From Philodulcilactobacillus myokonensis (GTDB lineage Bacteria > Bacillota > Bacilli > Lactobacillales > Lactobacillaceae): 64,000 nucleotides of DNA. A model generated the notes under the pieces. It saw only the letters and a list, made by a program, of their open reading frames with translations, was not told the DNA's origin and did no database searches. Both the position numbers and the translations under genes were made by a program. Position 1 is the stretch's first letter, and each line of letters opens with the position of its first letter. Shown piece after piece: positions 1 to 12,100 of the stretch. The stretch is taken from positions 1,351,585-1,415,584 of the forward strand of contig NZ_BRPL01000002.1 of NCBI RefSeq assembly GCF_027923585.1, read 5' to 3'.

Positions 1-3000
1 CCGGCTTTAGCAGCGTTACCAGTTGAGTTAGCAGTCGGATCAAGTTTGGCAGTTGCACTGCTGGTATCACCATTTTGACCAGCTTGATATGCTTTCTGGG
101 CATTTTCATAGGCGGTCTTTTCTGGATCATTTGGATAGTGCTTTGAATTATCTTGCCCGGCTTGGGCATCGTTCATTCCAGAAGTCGCAGCAGCACCAGC
201 AGCGTTGGCAGCTGAATTAGATTTAGCAGTCGCACTATTCATATCACCTGATTTACCAGCTCGATATGCCTTTTGGGCATTTTCATAAGCTGATTTTTCA
301 GGATCATTTAGATAATGCTTTGAATTATCTATGCCAGCTTGGGCATCATTGATTCCCGCCTTAGATGCAGCTCCGGCTGAATTAGCAACCGGATTAGATT
401 TGGCAGTTGTGCTGTTGGTATCACCGGTTAAACCAGCTTGATATGCTTTCTGGGCATTTTCATAAGCAGTCTTAGCAGGCCCGTTAGTATAATTTTTAGA
501 GTTATCTTGACCAGTTTGAGCATCATCCATCCCAGCTTTAGCAGCATTACCTGCGGTGTTGGCGTATGGATTCAACTTAGCAGTTGCACTATTCGTATCA
601 CCAGATTGGCCGGCTTGATATGCCTTTTGAGCATTTTCATAAGCGGTCTTTTCCGGATCATTTGGATAATTTCTGGAATTATCTTGGCCGGCTTGAGCAT
701 CAGCAAGTCCTTCTTTAGCGGCATTACCGGCAGCATTAGCAGTTGGATTTAATTTAGCAGTTGCACTATTTGTATCACCGGTTTGGCCAGCATTATATGC
801 TTTTTGGGCATTGGCATAAGCAGTCTTTTCAGGGTCGTTTGGATATTTATTCGGATCATTAACACCAGCTTGCGCGTCATCCATTCCTGCCTTAGCAGCA
901 TTTCCGGTTGCATTCGCATATGGATTTAACTTAGCAGTTGCACTATTCGTATCGCCGGTTTGACCAGCTTGGTATGCCTTTTGGGCATTGGCATAAGCGG
1001 TCTTCTCGGGTTCATTTGGATAATTCTTTGAATTATCTTGACCAGCTTGCGCATCGTCCATTCCGGCCTTTACGGCATTACCGGCAGCATTCGCATACGG
1101 ATTGGACTTGGCAGTTGCGCTGGTTGTATCTCCCGTCTGACCAGCTTGGTATGCCTTCTGTGCATTGGCATAGGCAGTCTTCTCGGGATCGTTTGGATAT
1201 TTATTCGGATCATTAACACCAGCTTGGGAATCATCCATTCCAGCCTTAGCAGCGTTACCAGCGGCATTCGCATATGGATTAGATTTAGCTGCTGCACTGG
1301 TTGTATCTCCCGTTTGCCCAGCTTGATATGCCTTTTGGGCATTGGCATAAGCGGTCTTCTCGGGATCATTTGGATAATTCTTAGAATTATCCTTTCCAGC
1401 TTGCGCATCATCCATCCCAGCTTTAGCAGCATTTCCGGCTGCATTCGCATATGGATTGGACTTGGCGGTTGCACTGGTTGTATCACCAGATTGACCAGCT
1501 TGGTATGCCTTCTGTGCATTTGCATAGGCGGTCTTTTCTGGATCATTTGGATAATTCTTAGAGTTATCCTTTCCAACTTGCGCATCATCCATTCCAGCTT
1601 TAGCTGCATTTCCGGCTGCATTCGCATACGGATTAGATTTTGCATCAGCACTGGTTGTATCACCCGTTTGACCGGCTTGGTATGCTTTTTGAGCATTCTC
1701 ATAGGCGGTCTTTTCCGGATCGTTTGGATATTTATTCGGATCATTAACACCAGATTGAGCGTCATCCATTCCAGCCTTAGCAGCACTACCAGCTGTATTC
1801 GCATACGGATTTAACTTAGCAGTTGAACTGGTTGTATCGCCAGTTTGCCCAGCTTGATATGCTTTTTGAGCGTTAGCATATGCAGTCTTCTCTGGATCAT
1901 TTGGATAATTCTTGGAATTATCCTGACCAGCTTGAGCATCATCCATTCCGGCCTTTGCAGCTAATCCAGCTGAATTGGCGGTTGGATTTAATTTAGCCAT
2001 GTCATTATCTTTAGACCCATCTAAACCAGCCTGATATGCTTTTTTAGCATTCGCATATGCAGTCTTCTCTGGATCATTTGGATAATTTCTAGAATTATCC
2101 TGACCGTTTTGGGCGTCAGCAATTCCCTGTTTAACCGCAGCACCGGTTGAATTAGCAACTGGGCTTGCTTTGGCAGCGTCAGTATTAGATTTACCATTGA
2201 ATCCATCTTGATATGCTTGTTTGGCATCAGCATAAGCAGCTTTTTCTGAATCATTTGGATAATTTCTAGAATTATCCTGACCAGTTTGAGCATCGTTAAT
2301 TCCAGCTTTAGTGGCAAGACCAGTCTGGTTTGCAGTGGTATCACCTTTAGCGGAATCACTAATTGCATCACCAGATAAACCAGCTTGGTATGCATTTTTA
2401 GCATTTGAATAAGCTGTACTTGCTGGTTCTGTTTGATAATCTTTAGAATGATTTTGCCCTGTTTTAGCGTCATTTAAACCGGCTCTGGCGGCTAATCCAT
2501 TTTCATTTGCAACTGAATTGGCTTTCGCAGCATCAGTATTCTTATCACCATTGAATCCAGCATTATATGCTTTTTTAGCATTATTATAAACGGAATTGGC
2601 AGGCTCTGTTTGATAATCTTTAGAATGATCTTGACCCGTTTGGGCATCGTCCATCCCAGCTTTAGAAGCTAAACCAGCCATATTGGCAGTTGGATTATCT
2701 TTAGCAGCATCACTACCTTTATCCCCGTTTTGACCAGCTTGATAAGCAGCTCTTGCTTTTTCATAAGCTGTCTTCTCGGGATCACTTGAATAGGTAGTAT
2801 TTTGACCGGTCTGAGCATCAACAATTGCTTGTTTAACAACTGAACCAGTTGAATTAGCAACTGGACTTGCTTTGGCGGCATCGGTGTTTGATTTACCATC
2901 TAAGCCATCTTGATATGCTTGTTTAGCATTGGCATAGGCGGATTTTGCCGGATCATCTGGATAATTTCTAGCGTTATCTTGCCCATCTTGGGCGTCGGCA

Positions 3001-6000
3001 ATACCGGCCTTAGTAGCCATCCCAGCAGCATTTGCAGCTGGATCACTTTTAGCTGCATCACTTGATGTTGTCCCATTCAATCCATCTTGGTATGCTTTCC
3101 TAGCATTTTCATAAGCTTGAGTTGCCGGACCACTAAAGCTTCCTGAATTATCTTTCTGATTAGATTCAGCATCTTTCAAACCAGCTTGGGCAGCAACCCC
3201 AGCTTTATAAGCAAATGGATTGTTAGTTGCATCTGAGTTACTATTATCATTTTTCAAACCGGCTTGATATGCTTGTTTAGCATTGGCATAGGCAGATTTT
3301 TGTGGATCGTTTGGATAGTTACCAGAATTATCTTGCCCGGATTGAGCATCTCTAATTCCAGCTTGGGTAGCTACACCAGTATCATTAGCTAACGGATTAG
3401 CTTTAGCATCACCACTAGTTGTGTCACCAGATAAACCAGCTTGATATGCCTTCCTAGCATTTTCATAAGCAGTTAATTCAGAACCCTTATAGTTCTTAGG
3501 ATTATCTTGGTCTTTTTCGGCATCGTTGATTCCTGATTTAGTAACAGCTCCAATTGAATTAGCAACCGGACTTGCTAGTGCATCGGGACTAGTAGTATCA
3601 CCATTGAATCCATCTTGATATGCCTTTTGGGCTTTTTCATAAGCTGATTGCTCTTCACTGGTCTTATAATCACTGGAATGATGTTGGCCAACTTGAGCAT
3701 CACTAATTCCATTCTTAGTAGCAATCCCGGCAGCGTTAGCAATTGAATCACCTTTAGCATTATCACCATTACGATCACCTGATAAACCTGCTTGGTATGC
3801 ACTTTGAGCACGATCATAAGCGATTTTATCTAATCCATTGAGACCGTCGGAATGATTTTGACCAATTTCTGCATCATTCAAACCATTCTTAGCAGTTGCA
3901 CCAACATTACTAGCGGAGACGTTAGATTGTGCAGCATCACTATTAGGATTACCACTGTATCCTGCTTGATATGCGGCTTTCGCATTGGCATAGGCAGTCT
4001 TTTCCGGATCATTTGGATAGTTCTTCGAATTATCTTGTCCGGTTTGAGCATCATTGATTCCGGCTTGTGCGGCAAGACCACTTTGGTTAGCAATTTGGTT
4101 AGATTTGGCATCCTTACCACTTGTATCGTTATTTAACCCAGCTTGGTATGCTTTCTTAGCATTATTATAAGCGGTCTGTTCAGGTTCACTATAGCTCGTC
4201 TGATGATTAGTCTGAGCATCACTAATCCCCTGTTTAACAGCCGCTCCAATTTTAGCAGCGGTTGGACTCGCATTTGAAGCAGCAGTATTAGGTTTACCGT
4301 CAACCCCATCTTGATATGCTTGTTGGGCGTTGGCATAGGCAGTGTGTTCCGGATCATTTGGATAATTCTTTAGATTATCTTGACCAGTTTGAGCATCATT
4401 AATTCCAGCCCTAGTAGCCGTTCCAGTCTTAGTTGCTACTGAATCTTTTTTAGCATCATCACTGGTTTGGTTACCATCTAAACCAGCCTGGTATGCATGA
4501 TAAGCATTAGCGTACACAGTTTTCTGCGGTTCACTATATTTATCAGGATTATAATTTCCAATTTGAGAATCCATTAATCCAGCTTTAGCAGCAGCACCAT
4601 CGGCACTTGATGTTAAATTCAATTTGCCAGCATCACTGCCAGTTTTACCATCAAATCCAGCTTGGTATGCAGCTTTAGCATTGGCATAGGCTGTCTTTTC
4701 CGGATCAGTTGGATATTGGCCCGAATGATCCTGACCAGTTTGAGCATCATCGGTTCCGGCTTTGGCGGCTAAACCGATCGAATTAGCAGCTCCATTTAAC
4801 TTAGCATTTGAACCGGTCGAATCACCAGAAACACCCGCCTGATATGCAGCTTTGGCATTCGCATAAGCGCTCTTTTCCGGATCAGTTGGATAATTTCCAG
4901 AATGGTCTTGACCAGTTTGAGCGTCGTTTACCGCATCTTTAGCAGCTAATCCGGCATAATTAGCAGTCGGGCTATTAAGAGCAGCCTGGCTCTTAGCATT
5001 TCCAGCGAATCCGTCGTTGAATGCCTGTTTAGCATTATTATATGCAGATTGTGCTGGATCCGTCTTATATTTACCAGAATTATCCTGGCCATTCTGGGCA
5101 TCATTAATTCCATCCTTAGTAGCAGCCCCCGCCTGGTTAGCGGTAAAGTCAGATGGATTATTGGTATTACCGGCTAAACCAGCCTGGTATGAATTATGAG
5201 CATTCTCGTAAGCAGTTTGGTCAGTTCCTTTATAATTTTTAGAATTATTTTGATTTAATTCAGCGTCCTTTAAACCAGCTTGAGCAGCAAGACCATTAGA
5301 ATAAGCAGACTTGTTCAAACTAGCATCGGCACTGTTATTTTTACCTGAAGCACCAGCTTGATATGCTTTTTTAGCATTGTCATAGGATGCTTGATCAATG
5401 TCATTATAGGTGTTGGCCTGTTTTCGATTAGCTTGGGCATCGTTCACCCCAGCTTGAGCAGCAAGACCGGCCTCATTAGCAGCTAAATTAGCTTTAGCGG
5501 TGTCACCATGATCATCGCCATTTTGACCAGCTTGATATGCGGCCTTAGCATTCGCATAGGCAGTCTTTTCTGGATCATTTTGATATTGATTAGAACTATC
5601 GTTACCAGTTTGAGCATCGTTAATTCCAGCTCGAACGGCAGCTCCAGTGGAACTAGCAGTTGGATTTAGTTTACCTGTAGCGCTGTCCGATTGATTATTT
5701 AAACCGGCTTGATATGCAGCTTTTGCATTATCATAAGCAGCTTTTTCAGATGGATCCGAATAAGCAGTTGATTTTCCGGTTTGAGCATCGGCAATTCCAG
5801 TTTTAGCAGCTTGACCAATTTTATCGGCAGTTTGATCTAATTTAGCATTATCAGGATTATCATTATTTAAACCGGCTTGGTATGCCTTTTGAGCATTCTC
5901 ATAAGCAGTTTTTTCTAAATCACTGTAATTACTTGACGGCTGATTCTGGCCTAATTGGGCGTCGTGCAAACCAGTTTTAGCAGCAGCACCATTCCTAGCG

Positions 6001-9000
6001 GCAACCGGACTGTTAGCTGCATCAGAATTATTTTGGCCGTTAAAGCCAGCTTGGTATGCCTTTCTAGCATCCTCATAGGCGGCTCTTCTCTGGTCATCTG
6101 GATAGCTAGTTGGATTGTCTTGTCCAGCTTGAGCATCCAACATTCCGGCCCTGGTAGCAGCTCCAGTATTATTGGCTAATACGTTTGAACCGTTACTTTT
6201 ACCATCTAAGCCAGATTGATATGCAGATTGAGCATTCGCATAGGCTGACTTCTCAGGGTCATTTTGATAAGTGTTATGATGCTGATCTAATTTAGCATCA
6301 TTAATGGCCTTTTGAACGGCAGCACCGGTTGAATTAGCAACAGGACTAGCAATTGCGGTTGGACTCTTTGTATCGTTGTTTAAACCGGCTTGGTATGCGG
6401 ATTGAGCCTTATTATAAGCATCTTTTTCGGTTTGACTATTATAATTAGGTTCCTTTTGGCCGGTTTGGGCATCGGCAATTCCCTGTTTAGTAGCACTACC
6501 AGCTGCATTTGCGATTGAATCAGCAGAATTAGCGGAACTTCCATTAGTTAAACCAGCTTCGTATGCCTTTTGAGCATTTTCATAGGCCGTCTTTTGGATA
6601 TTATCATAGCCACTATCAGGAGTATCATGGTTCATTTCAGCATCATGGAGTCCTGCTTGGGCAGCAATGGCACTCTTGTAGGCAGTCGGATTATTAGCAG
6701 CATCAGTACTGGTGGCGGAATCGCCATTTAAACCAGCTTGATATGCTTTCTTAGCATTTTGATATGCTTCTTTAGCGGTGTCATTGTCATATGACGTTGG
6801 ATCGGCTTGATTAGACTGGGCATGTAAAATTCCATCCCGAGCAGCAGATCCAGTTTGGCTAGCTAACTGATTAACCTTAGCATTATCACTGTTTGGATTA
6901 CCTTCCAAACTATCATGGTAAGCTTGTTGAGCATTAACATAGGCAGTCTTTTCAGGATCACTCATTGATTTTGAATTATCTTGACCAAGTTGAGCATCAT
7001 GGATTGCTTGTTTAACAGCGGCACCCATTCGACTAGCAGTTGGGTTTAACTTCGCATCATTGTCGTTGGGGTCACCCTTTAGGCCAGCAGCATAAGCTTT
7101 TTGAGCATTTTGATAAACGGTTTTGGCGGGCCCATTATAATCTTTAGAATTATCTTGACCGGCTTGGGCATCTTTAATTGCGGTCTGAGCAGCACCACCA
7201 GTTTTACTTGCATTTGAATCTAATTTTGCATCGGGACTGTTAAGATCACCCTTTTGACCAGCTTGGTATGCCTTTTGGGCATTACTATAAGCAATCTTTT
7301 GAAGGTCGCTATAATCACTAGGTGGGGTACTCTTACCAGCTTCAGCATCACTTAAACCTTTTTGAGCAGCAACGGCATTTTTAGCAGCGTCAGGACTGTT
7401 AAGTGCATCCTGATTGTTAGGAGTACCTGATAAAACAGCATGATAAGCTTTTTCAGCATTTTCATAAGCTTCTTTTTCTTGCGGGCTATAATTTGAATTG
7501 GGCGAATCATTACCAGCTTGAGCATCAAGCATTCCAGTTCTTGTTGCTGCTCCAATTTTACTTACGTATGGATTACTACTATCCGAATTTCCATTCAAGC
7601 CAGCTTTGTAAGCACTTTGGGCGTTATCGTAAGCTTCTTTTCGAAGTCCACTATAATTACCAGTATTATTCTGATTTTTCTCAGCGTCTTGGATACTATT
7701 TTTAACTGCGGTTCCAACGTCATTGGCAATTGGACTATTGGAATTCGTATTACCGTTCAAGCCAGCTTGATAAGCAGCTTTGGCATTATCATACGCAGTC
7801 TGTTGTGATGAATCGGTATACTTATGCTGATTACCAGTTTGGGAATCTTCAATTCCAGTCTTAGTAACGGAACCCATTTGAGCAGCGTTCGAATCTAATT
7901 TAGCATCATCTGGATTGTTATTATTTAATCCAGCTTGAAATGCTTTTCTGGCATTTTCATAGGCATCTTTAGCGGCACCAGTATATCCTTTCGGATTATC
8001 TTGGGTATTAGACTGGGCGTCTTTTAAACCGTCCTTAGCTGCAACACCATTTTGGTAGGCGGACGGACTATTCTTTTCATTTTGACCATTTGTAACGCCA
8101 TCGTATCCATCAGTATATGCTTTTTGAGCATCGGAATAAGCTTTAGATGCGGTATCACTATTACTATAGTTACCAGAATGATTTTGCCCTGTTTGAGCGT
8201 CGTCCATTCCAGCTTTAGTAGCTGAACCGGTCAAGTTAGCATTTGAATCTAGCTTAGCATCTCCATTATCAGTATTACCATCTAGTCCAGCTTGATATGC
8301 TTTTCTGGCATTTTCGTAGGCGTTAGCTGCCGGTCCACTATAATGATTAGAATTATCCTTACCATTAGTTTTAGCATCATTTAATCCTGCTTTAGCAGCA
8401 ACCCCAGCTTCATTAGCTGCCGGGCTGTTAGTGGCATTAGGACCAGTTGTCGTCCCGTCATATCCAGCCTGATATGCTTTTTTGGCATTAGCATAGGCAG
8501 TCTTACCTGGATCAGTTAGATATTGATCAGAATGATTTTGCCCCGTTTGAGCATCACTAATTCCATTTCTAACGGCAATTCCAGTCGCATTCGCATTTGA
8601 ATCTAATTTAGCGTCTGCTGAATTATTACCTTGATCACCATTTAAACCAGCTTGATATGCTTTCTGAGCATTCTGATAAGCAGTTCGGTCTAAATTCTGA
8701 TCATTATAATGATTAGCATTATTTTGATTAATTTGAGCATCACTCAAACCTGCTTTAGCAGCAATTCCAGCTGAATTAGCAAACGGGTTTGCTGTTGCAG
8801 TTGCACTATTATTATTGCCAGCGAGTCCAGTTTGGTATGCTTTTTGAGCGTTCACATAGGCTGAGTTTTGCGGATCGTTGGGATAGTTTTTAGCAGCATT
8901 ATTCTGACCAGCTTGAGCATCAGACACTGCTGATCGAACGGCAATTCCTGTGGAATTAGCACCTGGATCAGCTAATGCATCTTCACTTGATGTATCATTC

Positions 9001-9136
9001 CTTAAACCAGCTTGGTATGATCTTTGAGCATCACTATAGGCTGATTTACCAGGATCGGTTGGATATTTAGAAGCATTATTCGTATTATTTGCAATTGCAT
9101 CTTTCAAACCATCACGGGCAGCATTACCAACAACAT
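1..9136 (-). repeat. Tandem array of ~50 copies of a 59-residue (~177 bp) repeat in giant protein 1
   Basis: Copies recur about every 177 bp. The core reads DNSKNYPNDPEKTAY, then NAQKAYQAG, then GDTTSATAK, and ends near AGNAAKAGMDDAQ. Copies between 1 and about 2000 are nearly interchangeable; those toward 9000 are strongly diverged and vary in length. Some copies replace the DNSKNY segment with a NDPNKY segment, seen near 841, 1200 and 1730, i.e. 2 and 3 units apart, which suggests multi-unit duplication. The array continues past the window edge. Confidence 0.9.
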
Positions 9137-12100
9137 TGGGTGTAACAAATGGCGTCCCAGTTGAAGTCGTATCAATTGGATCACTTCCCTTAATTGGGTT
9201 TTCCAATGAATTACTGATATTACCGTTACCCATGGCATCCTTTGTCAAAACCTGTTTTTGATCAGCAACGGAGTAATGAACCTGAACACTAACGCTTGTC
9301 TGTGGTTGGCCTGGTAATTGATAACTGAATTTAATTCTTGATCCATTTGGAATATCATTATTAGGTAAATCAATTGAATCCGAATACTGGATGTTTCCAA
9401 CCTTTGCACCACCGTTTGAAACCCCATTCGGATCAGTATCACCAACTTTATGATTCAAAATGATTGGTTGTCCGTTGGACCCAATAATTGGTTTACCATT
9501 AGCATCAACTAACGTTAATTTAACTGAATTTGATGATGTTACTTGTTGACCATCAGAACGGATATCAACATAAATTTTGCCATTATTTTTATTCGTAGTA
9601 TAAGGGTCATTACTTGGTAAACCGTCCAAGCCTAACGTTCCATTCACGTAATAATTATCTTTTGAACTATAGTTATCCCCAGTATTAGGTTGAACATAAA
9701 TCTTACCATCAAAGTAGGCATTTGGTGTTGATGAGAATGCTAAGTATTTAGCACCATTCATTGAATCACTAGAATTAACTAATCCAGCTTTATCGAGACT
9801 ATAATATTTAAGATAACCACCATTAGGTGAAGAAACTTGATAATATGGTCCCTTATAGTTAGTAGTTGCATTTCCGGTATTATTAGTATCATATCGAACT
9901 GAATAAGCATTAATTGGACTTGAATACAATGTCCCACTACCTGGATTACCTTTAACCGGTTTGATTTGAAGAATAACACTCAATGGGTTATCAATGTTAA
10001 AAGTACCACCATTTTGTAGCAAGGTTGGATTGTTTCCACTACCATCAGTTACAATTTGAAAACTACCACGGTTAGTAACATCCAAAGTTGAACCAACGTT
10101 TAAAATGGGGCCGGTATAACTACCTAAATTATTGGCATTTATATTAAAGGAACCTTTATTTTTAATCACAATGGTACCACCATCATAGTTAGATGATATT
10201 GGTTGACCATCCATATTAATATTTAAATTACCACCATCAATCGTAATGGAACCACTAACCATATAAAGTGGTTGGGCAGTTCCGGTTCCGTAGTACCCTT
10301 TCTTAGGAACGATGGTTAAATTAGCACCCTGGTTGATATTAACTTGTGAATTAGATCCATTAAGGTATAATCCATTTGCACCATTACCACCACTGGCGGC
10401 ACCGGAACCACTCAATGGAACCAACTTCATATTTGAATCATGATCTAAGGTTAACGTTCCGGACAAATTAACAACGGTTCCACCAGTGGTTGAACCGTAG
10501 TAACTACTGCCAGGTTTTAATTCCAAATTATTGGCTTCGAAATTTTCCTGGTTGTTACCGTAAGTTCCTGAAGAACTTCCATTAGCATAGTTAGATGAAG
10601 TTGCTCCAGTGGTAGTAGCGCTTTGAAATGGACTAGTATAATTTCCAACTGAAAAAGCATTTAAATGACCGTAAACATTAACGGTTGCATTGGCACCAGC
10701 ACTACTCATTAATTGGGGACCAACGTAGGTAACATTATCATAATTAATGGTACCGGTCCCCGTTTGAACTTTAACCGGTCCATAATAGTTAGTTCCGTAA
10801 GCGGCATTAAAGTTTTTCATTGTAACTGAAGAATTTGAATTACCAAAAGTAAAGCAATAAGATAATCCATTAAAATCAGTATTATGGTTTTGACCATCAA
10901 ATGTGAGATCAGTTCTATTACTTGTTGAATATCCGACGTATGAATACGTGGTTCCAATATTATAATTAATATCAGTTAAGAAACGAATATTTTTAATGGT
11001 TCCGTTAGAAGTAAAAGATGCACCAATTGTTTGAGGGGGATTTCCAACTCCGCTAATTGAATTATTAATTTGTTGAGCATTGGAAACAAACGTCGTTCCA
11101 TTTTGAACTTTTTGAACAACGTCCGAAAAACCATAGCTGTAATCAATATTAGAAGAATTGCTATTAGTCGGATGGAAACCATTGCTACCATTTCCTAATG
11201 ATGAGTAGGTAAAGTTATTATTACTGTTAAACTGTTGACCCATTGCCGATTGAGCACCTAAGTATGACTGATCATAAGCGTTGCTAGAATTATTTGCTGG
11301 CTTATAAGCACTATATGAACCATTTTTATCTGCACCGTTCCAACGACCAGTTTCAGCATCATAAGCACCCTGTCTAGACAAATAGTGACTGACACCTTGG
11401 TTATACGCTAAATTACCTTGAATCGTCGAACCATTTTGGGTTTCAGTCTGATAACCATTTTTAGTTGGATCGTATGGAATCACAACGTTTTGATTATTAG
11501 ATACACTGGCTTTACCAGTATTTAAATGATTTGGATCCACGCTACTTGGATCGTTAGGATTAGCAGCGGCATTCTTGGTGTAATCTGATGTAGCTTGGGT
11601 GCCCTTGGAACTATTCTGTGAATTATATTGACTCCAGGCATCTTTAGCACCATTATAACCATCGATATAGTCTGAATCACTGGTGTTAGCTCCACTAACG
11701 CTCTTAGCATCGTCAGAATGAATACTGTTCCAAAATGCATCGGCACCATTATCGGCTTGTGATTGTTGAGCTGAATTTAATGAGGAATTATCAGCAACTA
11801 ATTTCTTCACATTCGCTGCTAATTTAGCGATTCTTGGATCCTTAGCATTACTGGATGAATTACCAGAACTTTTAATTGCGTTCGAAGAACCAGATAAACT
11901 AGGGTTGTCTGAACTCTTTAAATTAGCAGAAGGACTGCCAGCAACACTTTGAGAACCACTTTTCACGTTACTCGTTAAACTAGAAGCATTTGAACTAGTT
12001 GTGCTACCAATATGATTGGATGAATTATTAGCCGAACTAGAACTTAATGAACCAGTTGAGCTAGGTGTTGATGAATTAACTGAACTGGTTGAATTAGTTG

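Noticed and set aside
1038..1814. Long open frames on both strands inside the repeat arrays (for example a plus-strand frame of 258 codons here and many of 60-240 codons in 1-11.7 kb and 22-43 kb).
   Set aside because: They arise because the repeat's codon pattern avoids stops in other frames and is copied many times. None has a ribosome site or a sensible composition; they are shadows of the giant genes.
1..9136. A CRISPR array or satellite DNA, because of regular spacing.
   Set aside because: The ~177-bp period is a multiple of three and keeps one reading frame. There are no short conserved repeats with unique spacers.
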